From the NCBI GenBank assembly GCA_023228865.1, contig JALOAH010000101.1, positions 1-12,761 of the forward strand: DNA of 12,761 nt. Direction: 5' to 3'. The position numbers and the translations under genes were made by a program. Numbering within the stretch: the stretch's first letter is position 1; each line of letters starts with the position of its first letter. This document shows positions 1-8,152 of this stretch, one piece after another. The notes under the pieces are model-generated. The model did not search any database, was not told where the DNA came from, and saw only the letters and a program-made list of their open reading frames with translations. This DNA is from Porticoccaceae bacterium (lineage in GTDB: Bacteria > Pseudomonadota > Gammaproteobacteria > Pseudomonadales > Porticoccaceae).

Positions 1-483
1 CCCGCCTTCAAAAAAGACGGCACTGTAACGCCTGGCAATGCATCTGGCATCAACGATGCCGCCGCCGCCGTGGTGCTGATGGAAAAGTCCGTTGCCGAAG
101 CCAAGGGCATCAAGCCGATGGGCAAGGTCGTCGCCTACACCCTGGTGGGTGTGGCGCCGGAAATTATGGGCATCGGCCCTGTTCCCGCCGTGCAAAAATT
201 GATGGAAAAAACTGGCCTCACCATTGACGACATCGATGTCTGGGAGGTCAATGAAGCCTTCGCTGCCCAGGCGCTTGCGGTTGCCCGCGGCCTCGGTTTG
301 CCACCGGAAAAAGTGAACCCCAACGGTTCCGGTATCTCTCTGGGGCATCCAGTGTCTGCCACTGGCACCATTCTCGCTATCAAGTGCCTGTACGAACTTG
401 AGCGCATCGGTGGCCGTTATGCGGTTGCCACCATGTGCATCGGCGGCGGTCAGGGTATTGCTGTACTGTTTGAGCGCATCTGA
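1..483 (+). CDS. Acetyl-CoA C-acyltransferase (thiolase), 3' part only
   Basis: This is the C-terminal 160 residues of a thiolase; the 5' end lies outside the window, where family members are about 390 residues. Thiolases condense two acyl-CoAs or cleave 3-ketoacyl-CoA. Visible signatures, numbered from the first visible codon, are GNASGIND (12-19), the conserved NEAFA (84-88), NPNGSGISLGHP with the active-site His at 116, and the C-terminal CIGGG with the acid/base Cys at 146. The loop after GHP reads VSATG, with Ser where many members have Gly. The gene ends in TGA and is followed within 35 nt by a hairpin terminator. The next gene, purD, converges on it, so there is no functional link. I infer an acetyl-CoA acetyltransferase rather than a FadA-type enzyme of a fadBA operon, but the substrate chain length cannot be read from this fragment. 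Confidence 0.93.
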   Translation, partial: PAFKKDGTVTPGNASGINDAAAAVVLMEKSVAEAKGIKPMGKVVAYTLVGVAPEIMGIGPVPAVQKLMEKTGLTIDDIDVWEVNEAFAAQALAVARGLGLPPEKVNPNGSGISLGHPVSATGTILAIKCLYELERIGGRYAVATMCIGGGQGIAVLFERI

Positions 484-514
484 TCTGTTGTATTCACAGC
501 TCAGCAAATGACAT

Positions 515-547
515 AAAAAAGCCCGGTTTTGATGCCGGGCTTTTTTT
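515..547. terminator. Bidirectional Rho-independent terminator between thiolase gene and purD
   Basis: A perfect 6-bp GC stem, GCCCGG (521-526) with CCGGGC (535-540), encloses an 8-nt loop. It is flanked by A6 (515-520) and T7 (541-547), which can extend the stem and give a U-tract on either strand. It lies between two convergent genes (thiolase stop at 483, purD stop at 575) and so can end both transcripts. Confidence 0.92.
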
Positions 548-574
548 GTCTTGGCCGTGAATCGCGGAACAGCC

Positions 575-1882
575 CTATTGTTGCGCCTGTTGCGCCTGCT
601 TTTGTTCGCGGGCGACAGCGCGGTAACCGATATCCCGGCGGCAGAACATGCCGTTCCAGCTGATCTGATCCACCAGTTTGTAGGCTTCTTTTTGAGCCTG
701 GCTAACAGTATTGCCAAGGCCGACAGCGCAGAGAACCCGGCCGCCATTGGTGACTACGGCATTGTTGCTGAGTTTGGTGCCAGCGTGAAAAACCTTGGCA
801 TTGGCGGAGCTGTTTGAATTCAGGCCGTTGATCTCGTCGCCCTTGGTGTAGTCTCCCGGATAGCCCCCCGCAGCCAGCACAACTCCCAGGGCGGCGCGGG
901 AATCCCAGTTTGCCGTGACCGTATCGAGTTTTTTTGCGAGGGCGGCGAGACAGAGTTCAACGAGGTCGGATTGCAGACGCATCATAATTGGCTGGGTTTC
1001 AGGATCGCCAAAGCGGCAGTTGTATTCGATCACTTTCGGGGTGCCATCCGCCATCACCATGAGCCCGGCATAGAGAAAACCGGTGTAGGTGTTGCCCTCG
1101 GCAGCCATGCCTTTGACCGTGGGCAGAATAACCTCGGCCATGACGCGATTGTGGATGTCCTGGGTCACCACGGGCGCTGGTGAATAGGCGCCCATGCCGC
1201 CGGTGTTGGGGCCTTTGTCGCCATCAAAGACCGCTTTGTGATCCTGGGAGCTGGCCATGGGCAGCACGTGCTCACCATCTACCATGACAATAAAGCTGGC
1301 TTCTTCGCCAGCGAGAAACTCTTCGATGACAACGCGGTGACCCGCTTCGCCGAAGGCATTACCTGCGAGCATATCGCGAACCGCGTTTTCAGCCTCTTCC
1401 AGGGTTTGGGCGACAATGACGCCTTTGCCGGCGGCCAGGCCGTCGGCTTTGACAACAATGGGGGCGCCCTTTTCTTTCAGGTAGGCGATCGCCGGTTCAA
1501 CGTCAGTGAAGTTCTGGTATTCGGCGGTAGGAATTTTGTGACGGGCGAGAAAATCCTTGGTGAAGGCCTTTGAACCCTCGAGTTGCGCGGCACCCTTGCG
1601 GGGGCCAAAAATGGCGAGACCCTCGGCTTCAAAATAATCGACGACACCATCCACCAGGGGTTGTTCGGGGCCGACAATGGTCAGACCCACCTGGTTGACC
1701 TTGGCAAAATCCGCCAGTGCCTTGAAATCGCTGATGTCGATGGCGACATTCTCAACCCTGGGCTCGGTGGCGGTACCGCCGTTGCCGGGGGCGACAAAAA
1801 CGGTGTCGGCGAGGGGGCTTTGTGCGACTTTCCAGGCCAGGGCGTGTTCCCGTCCGCCCGAGCCGATAATGAGAATATTCAT
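575..1882 (-). CDS. purD: Phosphoribosylamine-glycine ligase (GAR synthetase)
   Basis: PurD joins glycine to 5-phosphoribosylamine using ATP, the second step of purine synthesis in the cytoplasm. The protein is 435 residues (E. coli about 429). It begins MNILIIGSGGREHALAW, the classical N-terminal signature, and has the ATP-grasp features ADGLAAGKGV (146-155), DHKAVFDGDKGPNTGGMGAY (214-233) and the metal-binding EYNCRFGDPETQ (286-297). The frame stays open 25 codons upstream, but the ATG at 1882 is chosen because the family starts there and a GGAG lies 6 nt upstream. purH ends 22 nt before this start, so the two genes are presumably co-transcribed. The C-terminus carries an unusual Gln-rich tail (QKQAQQAQQ) beyond the normal end, encoded by a 9-bp tandem duplication. 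The stop is TAG. Confidence 0.97.
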   Translation of the reverse strand: MNILIIGSGGREHALAWKVAQSPLADTVFVAPGNGGTATEPRVENVAIDISDFKALADFAKVNQVGLTIVGPEQPLVDGVVDYFEAEGLAIFGPRKGAAQLEGSKAFTKDFLARHKIPTAEYQNFTDVEPAIAYLKEKGAPIVVKADGLAAGKGVIVAQTLEEAENAVRDMLAGNAFGEAGHRVVIEEFLAGEEASFIVMVDGEHVLPMASSQDHKAVFDGDKGPNTGGMGAYSPAPVVTQDIHNRVMAEVILPTVKGMAAEGNTYTGFLYAGLMVMADGTPKVIEYNCRFGDPETQPIMMRLQSDLVELCLAALAKKLDTVTANWDSRAALGVVLAAGGYPGDYTKGDEINGLNSNSSANAKVFHAGTKLSNNAVVTNGGRVLCAVGLGNTVSQAQKEAYKLVDQISWNGMFCRRDIGYRAVAREQKQAQQAQQ

Positions 1883-1904
1883 AATGTGCTCCAGAGGGCG
1901 GAAA

Positions 1905-3485
1905 TCAATGACGGAAGTGGCGCATGCCGGTAAAGACCATGGCCATGCCGTGTTCATCGGCTGCAGCGATGGTTTCTGCGTCGCGCATCGAGCCGCCGGG
2001 CTGGATTACGCAACTGATACCGACTTTGGCGGCGTTATCAATGCCGTCGCGGAAAGGGAAAAAGGCATCTGATGCCATCACTGCGCCTTTGACGTCAAGC
2101 CCGGCATGTTCCGCCTTGATGGCGGCGATGCGGGCGGAGTTAACTCGGCTCATCTGGCCTGCGCCGACGCCGATGGTTTGGCAGTTTTTGGCGTAGACAA
2201 TGGCGTTGGATTTGACAAATTTCGCCACTTTCCAGGCAAAAATAAGATCCTGTATTTCTGCTGCAGTAGGGGCGCGCCTGGTGACCACATTAAGGTCTCC
2301 TGCGCTCACCATGCCCAGATCTGCATCCTGCACCAGCAGTCCGCCGTTAACCCGTTTAAAGTCAAACTGAGCAGGGCGTTGAGCTGGCCACTCCCCGCAT
2401 TCAAGGACGCGGACGTTTTGTTTGGCGGCAGTGATTTCAAGAGCCTGGGGAGAAATTTTTGGCGCAATAATCACTTCGACAAACTGGCGATCGACGATAG
2501 CCTTGGCGGTGGCGGCATCGAGTTCGCGGTTAAAGGCGATAATGCCGCCAAAGGCGGATTCCGGATCGGTCTGGTAGGCCAGTTCATAGGCCGCACCTAT
2601 GCCGCTTGCGCTGGTGGCGACACCGCAGGGATTGGCGTGTTTGACGATGACGCAGGCGGGTTCGGCAAAGGATTTGACGGTTTCCAGCGCCGCATCCGTA
2701 TCGGCCACATTGTTGTAGGACAGTTCTTTGCCCTGCAGCTGCACCGCTGAAGATATACCCACGTCGAGAGGCTCGGCTTCCACATAAAAAGCCGCTTTCT
2801 GGTGGGGGTTTTCGCCGTAGCGCATATCCTGCTTTTTGACGAATTGGAGATTAAACGTATCGGAGAAGTCCCGCTTTTCGTTGCCGGTGTTACGGGCGCC
2901 AAAGTGGTTGGCGATCATGCCGTCGTATTGAGCGGTGTGCTCGAATGCTTTTACCATGAGCTGGTAGCGGGTTTCATAGCCGAGCTGGCCATTGGTAGCG
3001 GACAGCTCGGCGAGAATGGGGGCGTAGTCGCTGGCATTGACCACGATGGCAACATCGTTGTGGTTCTTGGCCGCCGAGCGCACCATGGTGGGGCCGCCAA
3101 TGTCGATATTTTCAATGGCCGTGGGCAGATCGCAGTTGGGGTCAGCGACGGTGGCCTTGAAGGGGTAGAGATTGACCACCACCATGTCGATAGGTTTGAT
3201 GTCATGCTCTGCCATTACCTCATCATCAGTGCCGCGGCGACCGAGGATGCCACCGTGAATTTTCGGGTGCAGGGTTTTCACCCGGCCGTCCATCATCTCG
3301 GGGAAACCGGTGTAATCAGAAACTTCCACGGCGTCAATGCCGTTGTCGCGAAGAAGCCGAAAAGTGCCGCCCGTGGAGAGAATTTCAATACCCTGTTGGT
3401 GCAAGGCGCTGGCAAAATCAACGATACCGGATTTGTCGGACACGCTGATCAGCGCTCTGCGTACGGGTTTGAGCTGGTTGGTCAT
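1905..3485 (-). CDS. purH: Bifunctional AICAR transformylase / IMP cyclohydrolase
   Basis: PurH catalyses the last two steps of de novo IMP synthesis: formyl transfer from 10-formyl-THF to AICAR, then ring closure of FAICAR. The 526-residue product (E. coli 529) is full length. The N-terminal MGS-like cyclohydrolase domain covers about residues 1-200 and includes [12 protein letters not shown] (68-79). The transformylase domain follows, with GENPHQKA (224-231), GKELSYNN (252-259), the catalytic Lys282-His283 in KHANPCGVA, and the later GVGAGQMSR and FFPFRDG motifs. The ATG start has GGAG 10 nt upstream. The gene follows fis by 82 nt and precedes purD by 22 nt, matching the dusB-fis-purH-purD order known in pseudomonads. 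The formyl donor links it to folate metabolism, as are thyA and folA further right. I saw no PurR-type operator upstream. Confidence 0.98.
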   Translation of the reverse strand: MTNQLKPVRRALISVSDKSGIVDFASALHQQGIEILSTGGTFRLLRDNGIDAVEVSDYTGFPEMMDGRVKTLHPKIHGGILGRRGTDDEVMAEHDIKPIDMVVVNLYPFKATVADPNCDLPTAIENIDIGGPTMVRSAAKNHNDVAIVVNASDYAPILAELSATNGQLGYETRYQLMVKAFEHTAQYDGMIANHFGARNTGNEKRDFSDTFNLQFVKKQDMRYGENPHQKAAFYVEAEPLDVGISSAVQLQGKELSYNNVADTDAALETVKSFAEPACVIVKHANPCGVATSASGIGAAYELAYQTDPESAFGGIIAFNRELDAATAKAIVDRQFVEVIIAPKISPQALEITAAKQNVRVLECGEWPAQRPAQFDFKRVNGGLLVQDADLGMVSAGDLNVVTRRAPTAAEIQDLIFAWKVAKFVKSNAIVYAKNCQTIGVGAGQMSRVNSARIAAIKAEHAGLDVKGAVMASDAFFPFRDGIDNAAKVGISCVIQPGGSMRDAETIAAADEHGMAMVFTGMRHFRH

Positions 3486-3567
3486 GATGGTCTGTCTCCA
3501 GGTGTGGGCGAGATGTTGGTGCTTTGGGGTGGGTGTCTTTCAATAAGAGGTTGCGGGTGTCGCTACC

Positions 3568-3867
3568 TCACAACAAGTCGTATTGTTTCAGCTTTTTGCG
3601 CAGAGTGCCGCGGTTGAGTCCGAGCATTTCAGCGGCTTTACTCTGGTTGCCACCGGTGTAGGTCATCACTGCGGTAAGCAGCGGGCTTTCCACCTGTTCC
3701 AGCACCAGCTGGTAGAGATCGCTGGCGGATTGACCGTCCAGCTGTGAAAAATAATGTGCCATCGCCTCTTCCACGTGCTCGCGCAGGGCGCTGCGTTTTG
3801 GCTGACTCTGGATTTCGATGGATCCTTCCGTTTCGGCATTAAGGGTAAATCTGTTGGCGGCAGTCAT
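3568..3867 (-). CDS. fis: DNA-binding protein Fis
   Basis: Fis is a small homodimeric nucleoid protein that bends DNA and activates rRNA and tRNA promoters; in enterobacteria its amount tracks growth rate. The product has 99 residues (E. coli 98). The N-terminal about 45 residues are divergent. The C-terminal half is strongly conserved: LEQVESPLL (56-64), then TGGNQSKAAEMLGLNRGTLR (71-90), which contains the Fis-type helix-turn-helix, and the terminal KKLKQYDLL. The ATG overlaps the dusB stop in an ATGA (3864-3867), so translation is probably coupled to dusB, the arrangement found in E. coli and Pseudomonas. An 82-nt gap separates it from purH, in which I see neither a clear terminator nor a convincing promoter, so read-through into purH is likely. 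Confidence 0.97.
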   Translation of the reverse strand: MTAANRFTLNAETEGSIEIQSQPKRSALREHVEEAMAHYFSQLDGQSASDLYQLVLEQVESPLLTAVMTYTGGNQSKAAEMLGLNRGTLRKKLKQYDLL

Positions 3868-4853
3868 GCAGCTCGTTCCTGATAATTTATTAAGGTATTA
3901 AAGTAGTTTTGCAGCACATCAAGCTGTTGCTGGCAATCGTTGAGAGCGTTGAAGTTGCGACGCGTGTGTTCGCCATCGGGCAGGCCATCGAGATACCAGC
4001 CGACATGTTTGCGGGCGATACGAACCCCCATAAAGTCGTCGTAGTGCTGATGGAGTGCTTTGACGTGGCGCAGGAGGGCGCAGCCAATTTCCTCCGGGCG
4101 CGGCGGCGGCAGTAATTCCCCCGAGGCCAGAAAATGGTTGATCTCGCGAAAAATCCAGGGTTTCCCCTGTGCGTTGCGCCCCAGCATAACGGCAGCGGCG
4201 CCGGTGTGCGCCATAACCTTTTTTGCCTTCTGGGGCGTATCGATATCGCCATTGGCGATGACCGGAAAAGCGGTGGCGGCGACGATTTCCGCAATGGTGT
4301 CGTATTCTGCAGTTCCCTCAAATTTACAGGCGCGGGTGCGGCCATGGACACTGAGGGCGGCAATACCGGCGTCTTCGGCGATGCGGGCGATGGTGACGCC
4401 GTTGCGGCTTGAAGGGGTTGATCCAGTGCGAATTTTCAGCGTAACCGGGACGTTCACTGCGCCAACAACAGTTTGAAGGATATTGGCCACTAAGGATTCA
4501 TTGGCCAGCAGTGCAGATCCGGCGGCGCGCTTGCAGACTTTTTTTGCCGGACAGCCCATATTGATGTCGATGATCTCCGCGCCGAGGCGAACATTCTCCC
4601 GGGCGGCATTGGCCAACATGGCGGGATCGCTGCCAGCGATCTGTACCATGCGAGGGCCGGGTTCATCGGCGTGGGGAAGACGCAGCCGGGATTTGTCGGT
4701 GTGCCACAGGCGGGTGTCGGCGGTGATCATTTCAGAGACGGTGAGGCCGGCGCCAAATTCACGGCACAGCTGGCGAAACGGCAGGTCAGTGACGCCGGCC
4801 ATTGGCGCCAGAACTGTGGGCGACGGGATACTGTAGCTGCCGATGTTGAACAA
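3864..4853 (-). CDS. dusB: tRNA-dihydrouridine synthase B
   Basis: DusB is an FMN- and NADPH-dependent enzyme that reduces a specific uridine in the tRNA D-loop (U17 in E. coli). From the TTG at 4853 the protein has 329 residues (E. coli 321). The TIM-barrel N-terminus has VLAPMAGVTDLPFR, then INMGCPAKKV with the catalytic Cys at residue 101 (E. coli Cys100), LKIRTG, SVHGRTR, the FMN phosphate site IANGDI, and GRNAQGKPWIFREI. There is no ATG before Ala-Pro-Met. The TTG at 4853 gives MFNIGSY, which aligns with the usual start and has AAGAGA 7 nt upstream. A second in-frame TTG at 4892 would add 13 residues. The stop overlaps the fis ATG by 4 nt, so dusB is the first gene of the fis operon here. 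The start codon is my inference; the family is secure. Confidence 0.95.
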   Translation of the reverse strand: MFNIGSYSIPSPTVLAPMAGVTDLPFRQLCREFGAGLTVSEMITADTRLWHTDKSRLRLPHADEPGPRMVQIAGSDPAMLANAARENVRLGAEIIDINMGCPAKKVCKRAAGSALLANESLVANILQTVVGAVNVPVTLKIRTGSTPSSRNGVTIARIAEDAGIAALSVHGRTRACKFEGTAEYDTIAEIVAATAFPVIANGDIDTPQKAKKVMAHTGAAAVMLGRNAQGKPWIFREINHFLASGELLPPPRPEEIGCALLRHVKALHQHYDDFMGVRIARKHVGWYLDGLPDGEHTRRNFNALNDCQQQLDVLQNYFNTLINYQERAA

Positions 4854-4966
4854 AAGTTGGTCTCTTTTCTGGGTTTTTGCTGTTGGTATCAACGGGCATT
4901 GACCTGATGCAAGCCGGTTCAGGGCGCGCTACCAGAAGTCTGTCGGGGGTCGGCAGCACTATCTGG

Positions 4967-4999
4967 AGAAAAGCCCGCGTGGCAAAACCGGGCTTTTCT
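4967..4999 (-). terminator. Strong hairpin, probable ptsP terminator (possible attenuator in dusB leader)
   Basis: An uninterrupted 11-bp inverted repeat pairs AGAAAAGCCCG (4967-4977) with CGGGCTTTTCT (4989-4999) around an 11-nt loop. Read on the minus strand it is a GC stem followed by TTTTCT, a plausible intrinsic terminator about 120 nt after the ptsP stop. On the plus strand it is followed by TTTTCTTATT, so direction is not fixed. It shares a 15-nt core with the terminator at 515-547. Confidence 0.68.
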
Positions 5000-5049
5000 T
5001 ATTGCGAATACCGAAGTTCGACAGGCGCCGCGCGCGGAAAAAGGGCATT

Positions 5050-5077
5050 ATCATACCCTCTCCGGGGCTGATGAAAA
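5050..5077 (-). promoter_or_regulatory. Weak sigma70-like promoter candidate upstream of dusB
   Basis: On the minus strand TTTTCA (5072-5077) and TATGAT (5050-5055) are separated by 16 nt. The -10 is good (5/6) and the -35 is weak (4/6). It sits between the ptsP stop and dusB in a 267-nt gap that otherwise shows only the hairpin at 4967-4999. If used, the transcript would have to pass that hairpin to reach dusB. The assignment is tentative. Confidence 0.22.
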
Positions 5078-5120
5078 AGCGTACAGCGGGTATTTTGTCG
5101 AGGATTTTTTGGCGCTGCGG

Positions 5121-7430
5121 CTATTTCTTGGCGCCGCTTTTGCCTTGGCGCCCTTTGGTGCCCCTGTAGAGTCTGGCGATTTCTGGGCTGTCCAGGGTTT
5201 CTTCGAGAAATTCCCTGACGCTGTTGTTGTCTGGCAGTGTCAGAGCGGTTTTGGCTATTTTTTGCGCTTGTTTGAGGGTTATCTCTCGCAGTATGGCTTT
5301 GACGCGCAACAGGCTGGTGGCGCTCATCGACAGGGTGGTGTAGCCGAGGCCGAGAAGAAGGATGGCCGAAAGCGGGTCGCCCGCCATTTCGCCGCAAATG
5401 CTCACCGGGCAATTTTCCAGCGCCGCGCCATCGACGATGTCTTTGAGCGCTTTCAGCAAAGCGGGGTGCATGGTGTGGTAAAGATCGGCAACCCTGGGGT
5501 TGTTGCGATCCACCGCGAGCAGGTACTGGGTGAGGTCATTGGAACCCACGGAAACAAAATCCACCCGTTTGCAGATGTCGCGAATCTGGTAAACCGCTGC
5601 CGGAACCTCAATCATGGCGCCGACGGCGGGCTTGGCCAGGGTGTAGCCTTCCTCTTCCGTGAGTTCATGGTAGACCCTGTAAACCAGCGCCAGCGCGGCT
5701 TCGAGTTCGGGAATATTGGAAATCATCGGCAGCAGGATGCGCAGATTATCCATGCCCTGACTCGCCTTCATAATGGCGCGCAACTGAACGAGAAAGAATT
5801 CCGGGTGATCCAGGGTTACGCGAATGCCCCGCCAGCCCAGAAAGGGGTTGGCCTCTTCAATGGGGAAATAAGGCAGGGATTTGTCGCCGCCAATATCCAG
5901 GGTGCGCATGGTCACGGGTCTGGGAGCAAACATCTCCATCTGTTCACGGTATATTTTGCGCTGCTCTTCCTCGGAGGGGAAACGCTCCTGCATAAAAAAG
6001 GGGATTTCAGTGCGGTAGAGACCAACGCCTTCGGCGCCGCGATCCAGAGACAGCAGGCTGTCGAGGCGCAAGCCGGTGTTTACCCACAGGGAGATGGGGT
6101 AGTTGTCGGCGGTAACGCTGGGCTCGTCCCGCAGCCGTTCGAGATCCTCGGCGAGGATTTTTTCTTCCTGCTGTTGTGCCTTGTAGGAGCGCAAAACCTC
6201 GGGCGAGGGGTTGCTGATCACCAGCCCCTGGTGGCCGTCGATGATCATTTGGGTGCCGTCCAGTTCTTTCCAGGGCAGATCGATGGCGCCCATCACTGTG
6301 GGAATCCCCAGGGATCTGCCAAGAATGGCGAGGTGGGAATTGCGGGAGCCTTTCACGGAAATCATGCCGGCGATTTTTTCCACCGTGACATCCGCGAGAT
6401 TGGGGGCGGCCAGCTCTTCGCCGATAAGAATGGTATTGGCGGGGTATTCTTTTTCTTCAACCTGGGATTGCTGCAAATAGCCCAGAACCCGAGTGCCGAG
6501 ATCGCGAACGTCCGAGGCTCTCTCCCGCAAATAGGCGTCTTCCATGGAGCTGAAATTGCGAATATGCTCAATAATGACCTCGCTCCACGCCGTTTGAGCC
6601 GATAGCCCCGCATTGATGAGAACACGCACTTCGCCGCCCAGTGAGTTGTCGTCGAGCATGCTGACATAGACGTCAAACAGCGCCCGTTCTTCAGTGTTCA
6701 GGCGGGTTGCCAGACCTTCGTGGACGGTGCGCAGATCCCGTTTGGTGTCCGCCAGCGCCTGGTGGAAAAGGCGAAGTTCCTGCTCGATATCCTCGGCCTG
6801 GCGGCTGGGAACCGCATAGAGGTCGGCGGGAGCGGCAATTATGGCTGCAGTGCCGATGGCGATGCCGGGAACACTGGCAATGCCTTTGAAAACCGTTTCG
6901 CTGGCCTTGCCCTGGTAGGCGTCTGGAGCCAGGTGTCGCGCCAGTTGGCCGGTGGCGTTGGCGTGGGCGATAACACCGGCGAGCTGGGCAGAGACGGTGA
7001 CAAGAAAAGCCTCCTCGCTCTCATCAAAACGGCGGCGTTCCTGCTGCTGTACCACGAGGACGCCGAGCACCTTGCGATGGTGAATGATGGGGGCGCCGAG
7101 AAAGGAGCGAAAACGCTCTTCGCCGCTTTCCGGAAAGTAGGCAAAGTTGGGGTGAGACTCGGCGTTGTCGAGGTTGATGGGTTCAGCCTTGCCGGCAACA
7201 ATGCCCACCAGGCCTTCGCCGGGGTGGAGGCGAATGTTGCCCACCGACTCGGGGTAGAGGCCGTCCGTCGCCGTCAGTACATAGCTGCCAGACAGAGGGT
7301 CGTGGAGATAAATGGAGCAAACGCCGGTATGGGTGGCTTTTTTGACTTTCGAAACGATGATATTGAGAACCGCAGCAAAATCCTTTGCTGAATTGACTTC
7401 CTGAACAATACTTCGAAGGGAATCAAGCAC
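5121..7430 (-). CDS. ptsP: Phosphoenolpyruvate-protein phosphotransferase PtsP (nitrogen PTS enzyme I)
   Basis: PtsP (EI-Ntr) takes phosphate from PEP and passes it to NPr and then EIIA-Ntr, a regulatory relay sensing nitrogen and potassium status. The 769-residue product (E. coli 748) has an N-terminal GAF domain (about 1-160, including EERFRSFLGAPI and GVLVVQQ) and an EI N-terminal region. The swivelling phospho-histidine domain carries His366 in GSRNSHLAILGRSLGIPTVM. A C-terminal PEP-binding TIM barrel follows, with TLDIGGDK (510-517), SVGSNDLTQY and the active-site Cys689 in CGEMAGDP. The GAF domain distinguishes it from sugar-PTS EI. The start is GTG, giving MLDSLRSIVQ like E. coli, with AGGA about 9 nt upstream inside the rppH end. 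rppH stops 6 nt before it, so the two are surely co-transcribed, as in many gammaproteobacteria. The C-terminus has a basic tail rich in Gly and Lys. Confidence 0.97.
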   Translation of the reverse strand: MLDSLRSIVQEVNSAKDFAAVLNIIVSKVKKATHTGVCSIYLHDPLSGSYVLTATDGLYPESVGNIRLHPGEGLVGIVAGKAEPINLDNAESHPNFAYFPESGEERFRSFLGAPIIHHRKVLGVLVVQQQERRRFDESEEAFLVTVSAQLAGVIAHANATGQLARHLAPDAYQGKASETVFKGIASVPGIAIGTAAIIAAPADLYAVPSRQAEDIEQELRLFHQALADTKRDLRTVHEGLATRLNTEERALFDVYVSMLDDNSLGGEVRVLINAGLSAQTAWSEVIIEHIRNFSSMEDAYLRERASDVRDLGTRVLGYLQQSQVEEKEYPANTILIGEELAAPNLADVTVEKIAGMISVKGSRNSHLAILGRSLGIPTVMGAIDLPWKELDGTQMIIDGHQGLVISNPSPEVLRSYKAQQQEEKILAEDLERLRDEPSVTADNYPISLWVNTGLRLDSLLSLDRGAEGVGLYRTEIPFFMQERFPSEEEQRKIYREQMEMFAPRPVTMRTLDIGGDKSLPYFPIEEANPFLGWRGIRVTLDHPEFFLVQLRAIMKASQGMDNLRILLPMISNIPELEAALALVYRVYHELTEEEGYTLAKPAVGAMIEVPAAVYQIRDICKRVDFVSVGSNDLTQYLLAVDRNNPRVADLYHTMHPALLKALKDIVDGAALENCPVSICGEMAGDPLSAILLLGLGYTTLSMSATSLLRVKAILREITLKQAQKIAKTALTLPDNNSVREFLEETLDSPEIARLYRGTKGRQGKSGAKK

Positions 7431-7436
7431 CTGATA

Positions 7437-7937
7437 TCATCCTGCTCTATTTATGTTTCTCTCGATATCCGTATGAATGCTGGCCAGCTCTTTGAGAGCC
7501 TTGCGGTAGACATCCCGTTTGAAATCGACAATCTGACCGACAGGATACCAGTAATTGACCCAGGACCAGCCGTCAAATTCAGGCTTTTCCCCGCAGTCAA
7601 AACGGATATTGCTGGGGCAGGCAGTGAGCTCCAGTAAAAACCACTTTTGTTTCTGGCCGATACAGAGAGGCTGGGAGTGGCGGCGAATGAAGCGCTGCGG
7701 CAGTCGATAGCGCAGCCAGCCGCGGGTCTGGGCGAGCAGGTTTACCTGGTGCTCCTGAAGGCCGATTTCCTCATAGAGTTCCCGGTAAAGCGCCTGTTCG
7801 GGGGTTTCACCTTTGTTGATGCCGCCCTGGGGAAACTGCCAGGCATTTTGCCCTATGCGTTTTGCCCACAGTATCTGACCCTGCCCATTGGAGAGGACAA
7901 TACCGACATTCGCTCTGTAACCCTCTTGATCAATCAC
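7437..7937 (-). CDS. rppH: RNA pyrophosphohydrolase
   Basis: RppH (NudH) removes pyrophosphate from the 5' triphosphate end of mRNAs, which opens them to RNase E decay. From the GTG at 7937 the product has 166 residues (E. coli 176). It begins with [14 protein letters not shown], matching the family's MIDDDGYRPNVGIV start, then has [17 protein letters not shown] complete Nudix box spans residues 38-60 and fits G-x5-E-x7-REUxEExGU (REL-Y-EE-I-GL). The frame continues upstream to another GTG at 8009, but those 24 extra residues do not look like the family, and AAGGG lies about 11 nt before the GTG at 7937. ptsP follows after 6 nt. The 215-nt upstream gap is shared with the divergent HAD gene; I could not assign a convincing rppH promoter in it. 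Confidence 0.95.
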   Translation of the reverse strand: MIDQEGYRANVGIVLSNGQGQILWAKRIGQNAWQFPQGGINKGETPEQALYRELYEEIGLQEHQVNLLAQTRGWLRYRLPQRFIRRHSQPLCIGQKQKWFLLELTACPSNIRFDCGEKPEFDGWSWVNYWYPVGQIVDFKRDVYRKALKELASIHTDIERNINRAG

Positions 7938-8090
7938 TTGGGCGTCACCCTTAAACCTATGCTTGTATTGTTCCACAAACTCACCTGATTCAGCAATGTG
8001 AATGCACACTGGCGGTGCTTGAAAGAGGCGTTTTAAAAATTATTTACGGGTTGCCGTCTCCAGCGCGGAGAAAAGACTCAAACGCAGAGA

Positions 8091-8119
8091 TTGAGCAATA
8101 GTGGTGATGTCAGTATCCT
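8091..8119 (+). promoter_or_regulatory. Sigma70-like promoter candidate for the HAD hydrolase gene
   Basis: TTGAGC (8091-8096) and TATCCT (8114-8119) are 17 nt apart, each matching 4/6 of consensus. The predicted transcript would start near 8126 and give a leader of about 27 nt before the ATG at 8153. The position fits, but the match is weak. Confidence 0.3.
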
Positions 8120-8152
8120 GTGCGACGTTTTAATTGTGCGGGAATGCGGTAA

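Noticed and set aside
3486..3567. 82-nt gap between fis and purH examined for a purH promoter, PurR operator or terminator
   Set aside because: No convincing -35/-10 pair, no ACGCAAACG-type operator and no hairpin with a T-run were found.
2802..3617. 271-codon open frame on the plus strand, antisense to purH
   Set aside because: Composition-driven shadow of purH; no recognisable domain and no ribosome binding site that would argue for it.
4783..4899. Short ORF (about 38 codons, ATG at 4899, minus strand) overlapping the dusB start in another frame
   Set aside because: No family match, and it overlaps the dusB coding region; more likely chance than a leader peptide.
5109..6605. 498-codon open frame on the plus strand, antisense to ptsP
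   Set aside because: It lies wholly within ptsP, whose domains and catalytic residues are clear. The antisense protein is low in recognisable motifs and the frame is kept open by the GC bias of the real gene.
7997..8008. TGTG-AATG-CACA dyad upstream of rppH, resembling a CRP half-site pair
   Set aside because: The spacing is 4 nt, where CRP sites have TGTGA-N6-TCACA; the match is too weak.
7938..8009. 24-residue N-terminal extension of RppH from the GTG at 8009
   Set aside because: The extension does not resemble the family, while the GTG at 7937 gives the conserved start and the usual length with a Shine-Dalgarno-like AAGGG.
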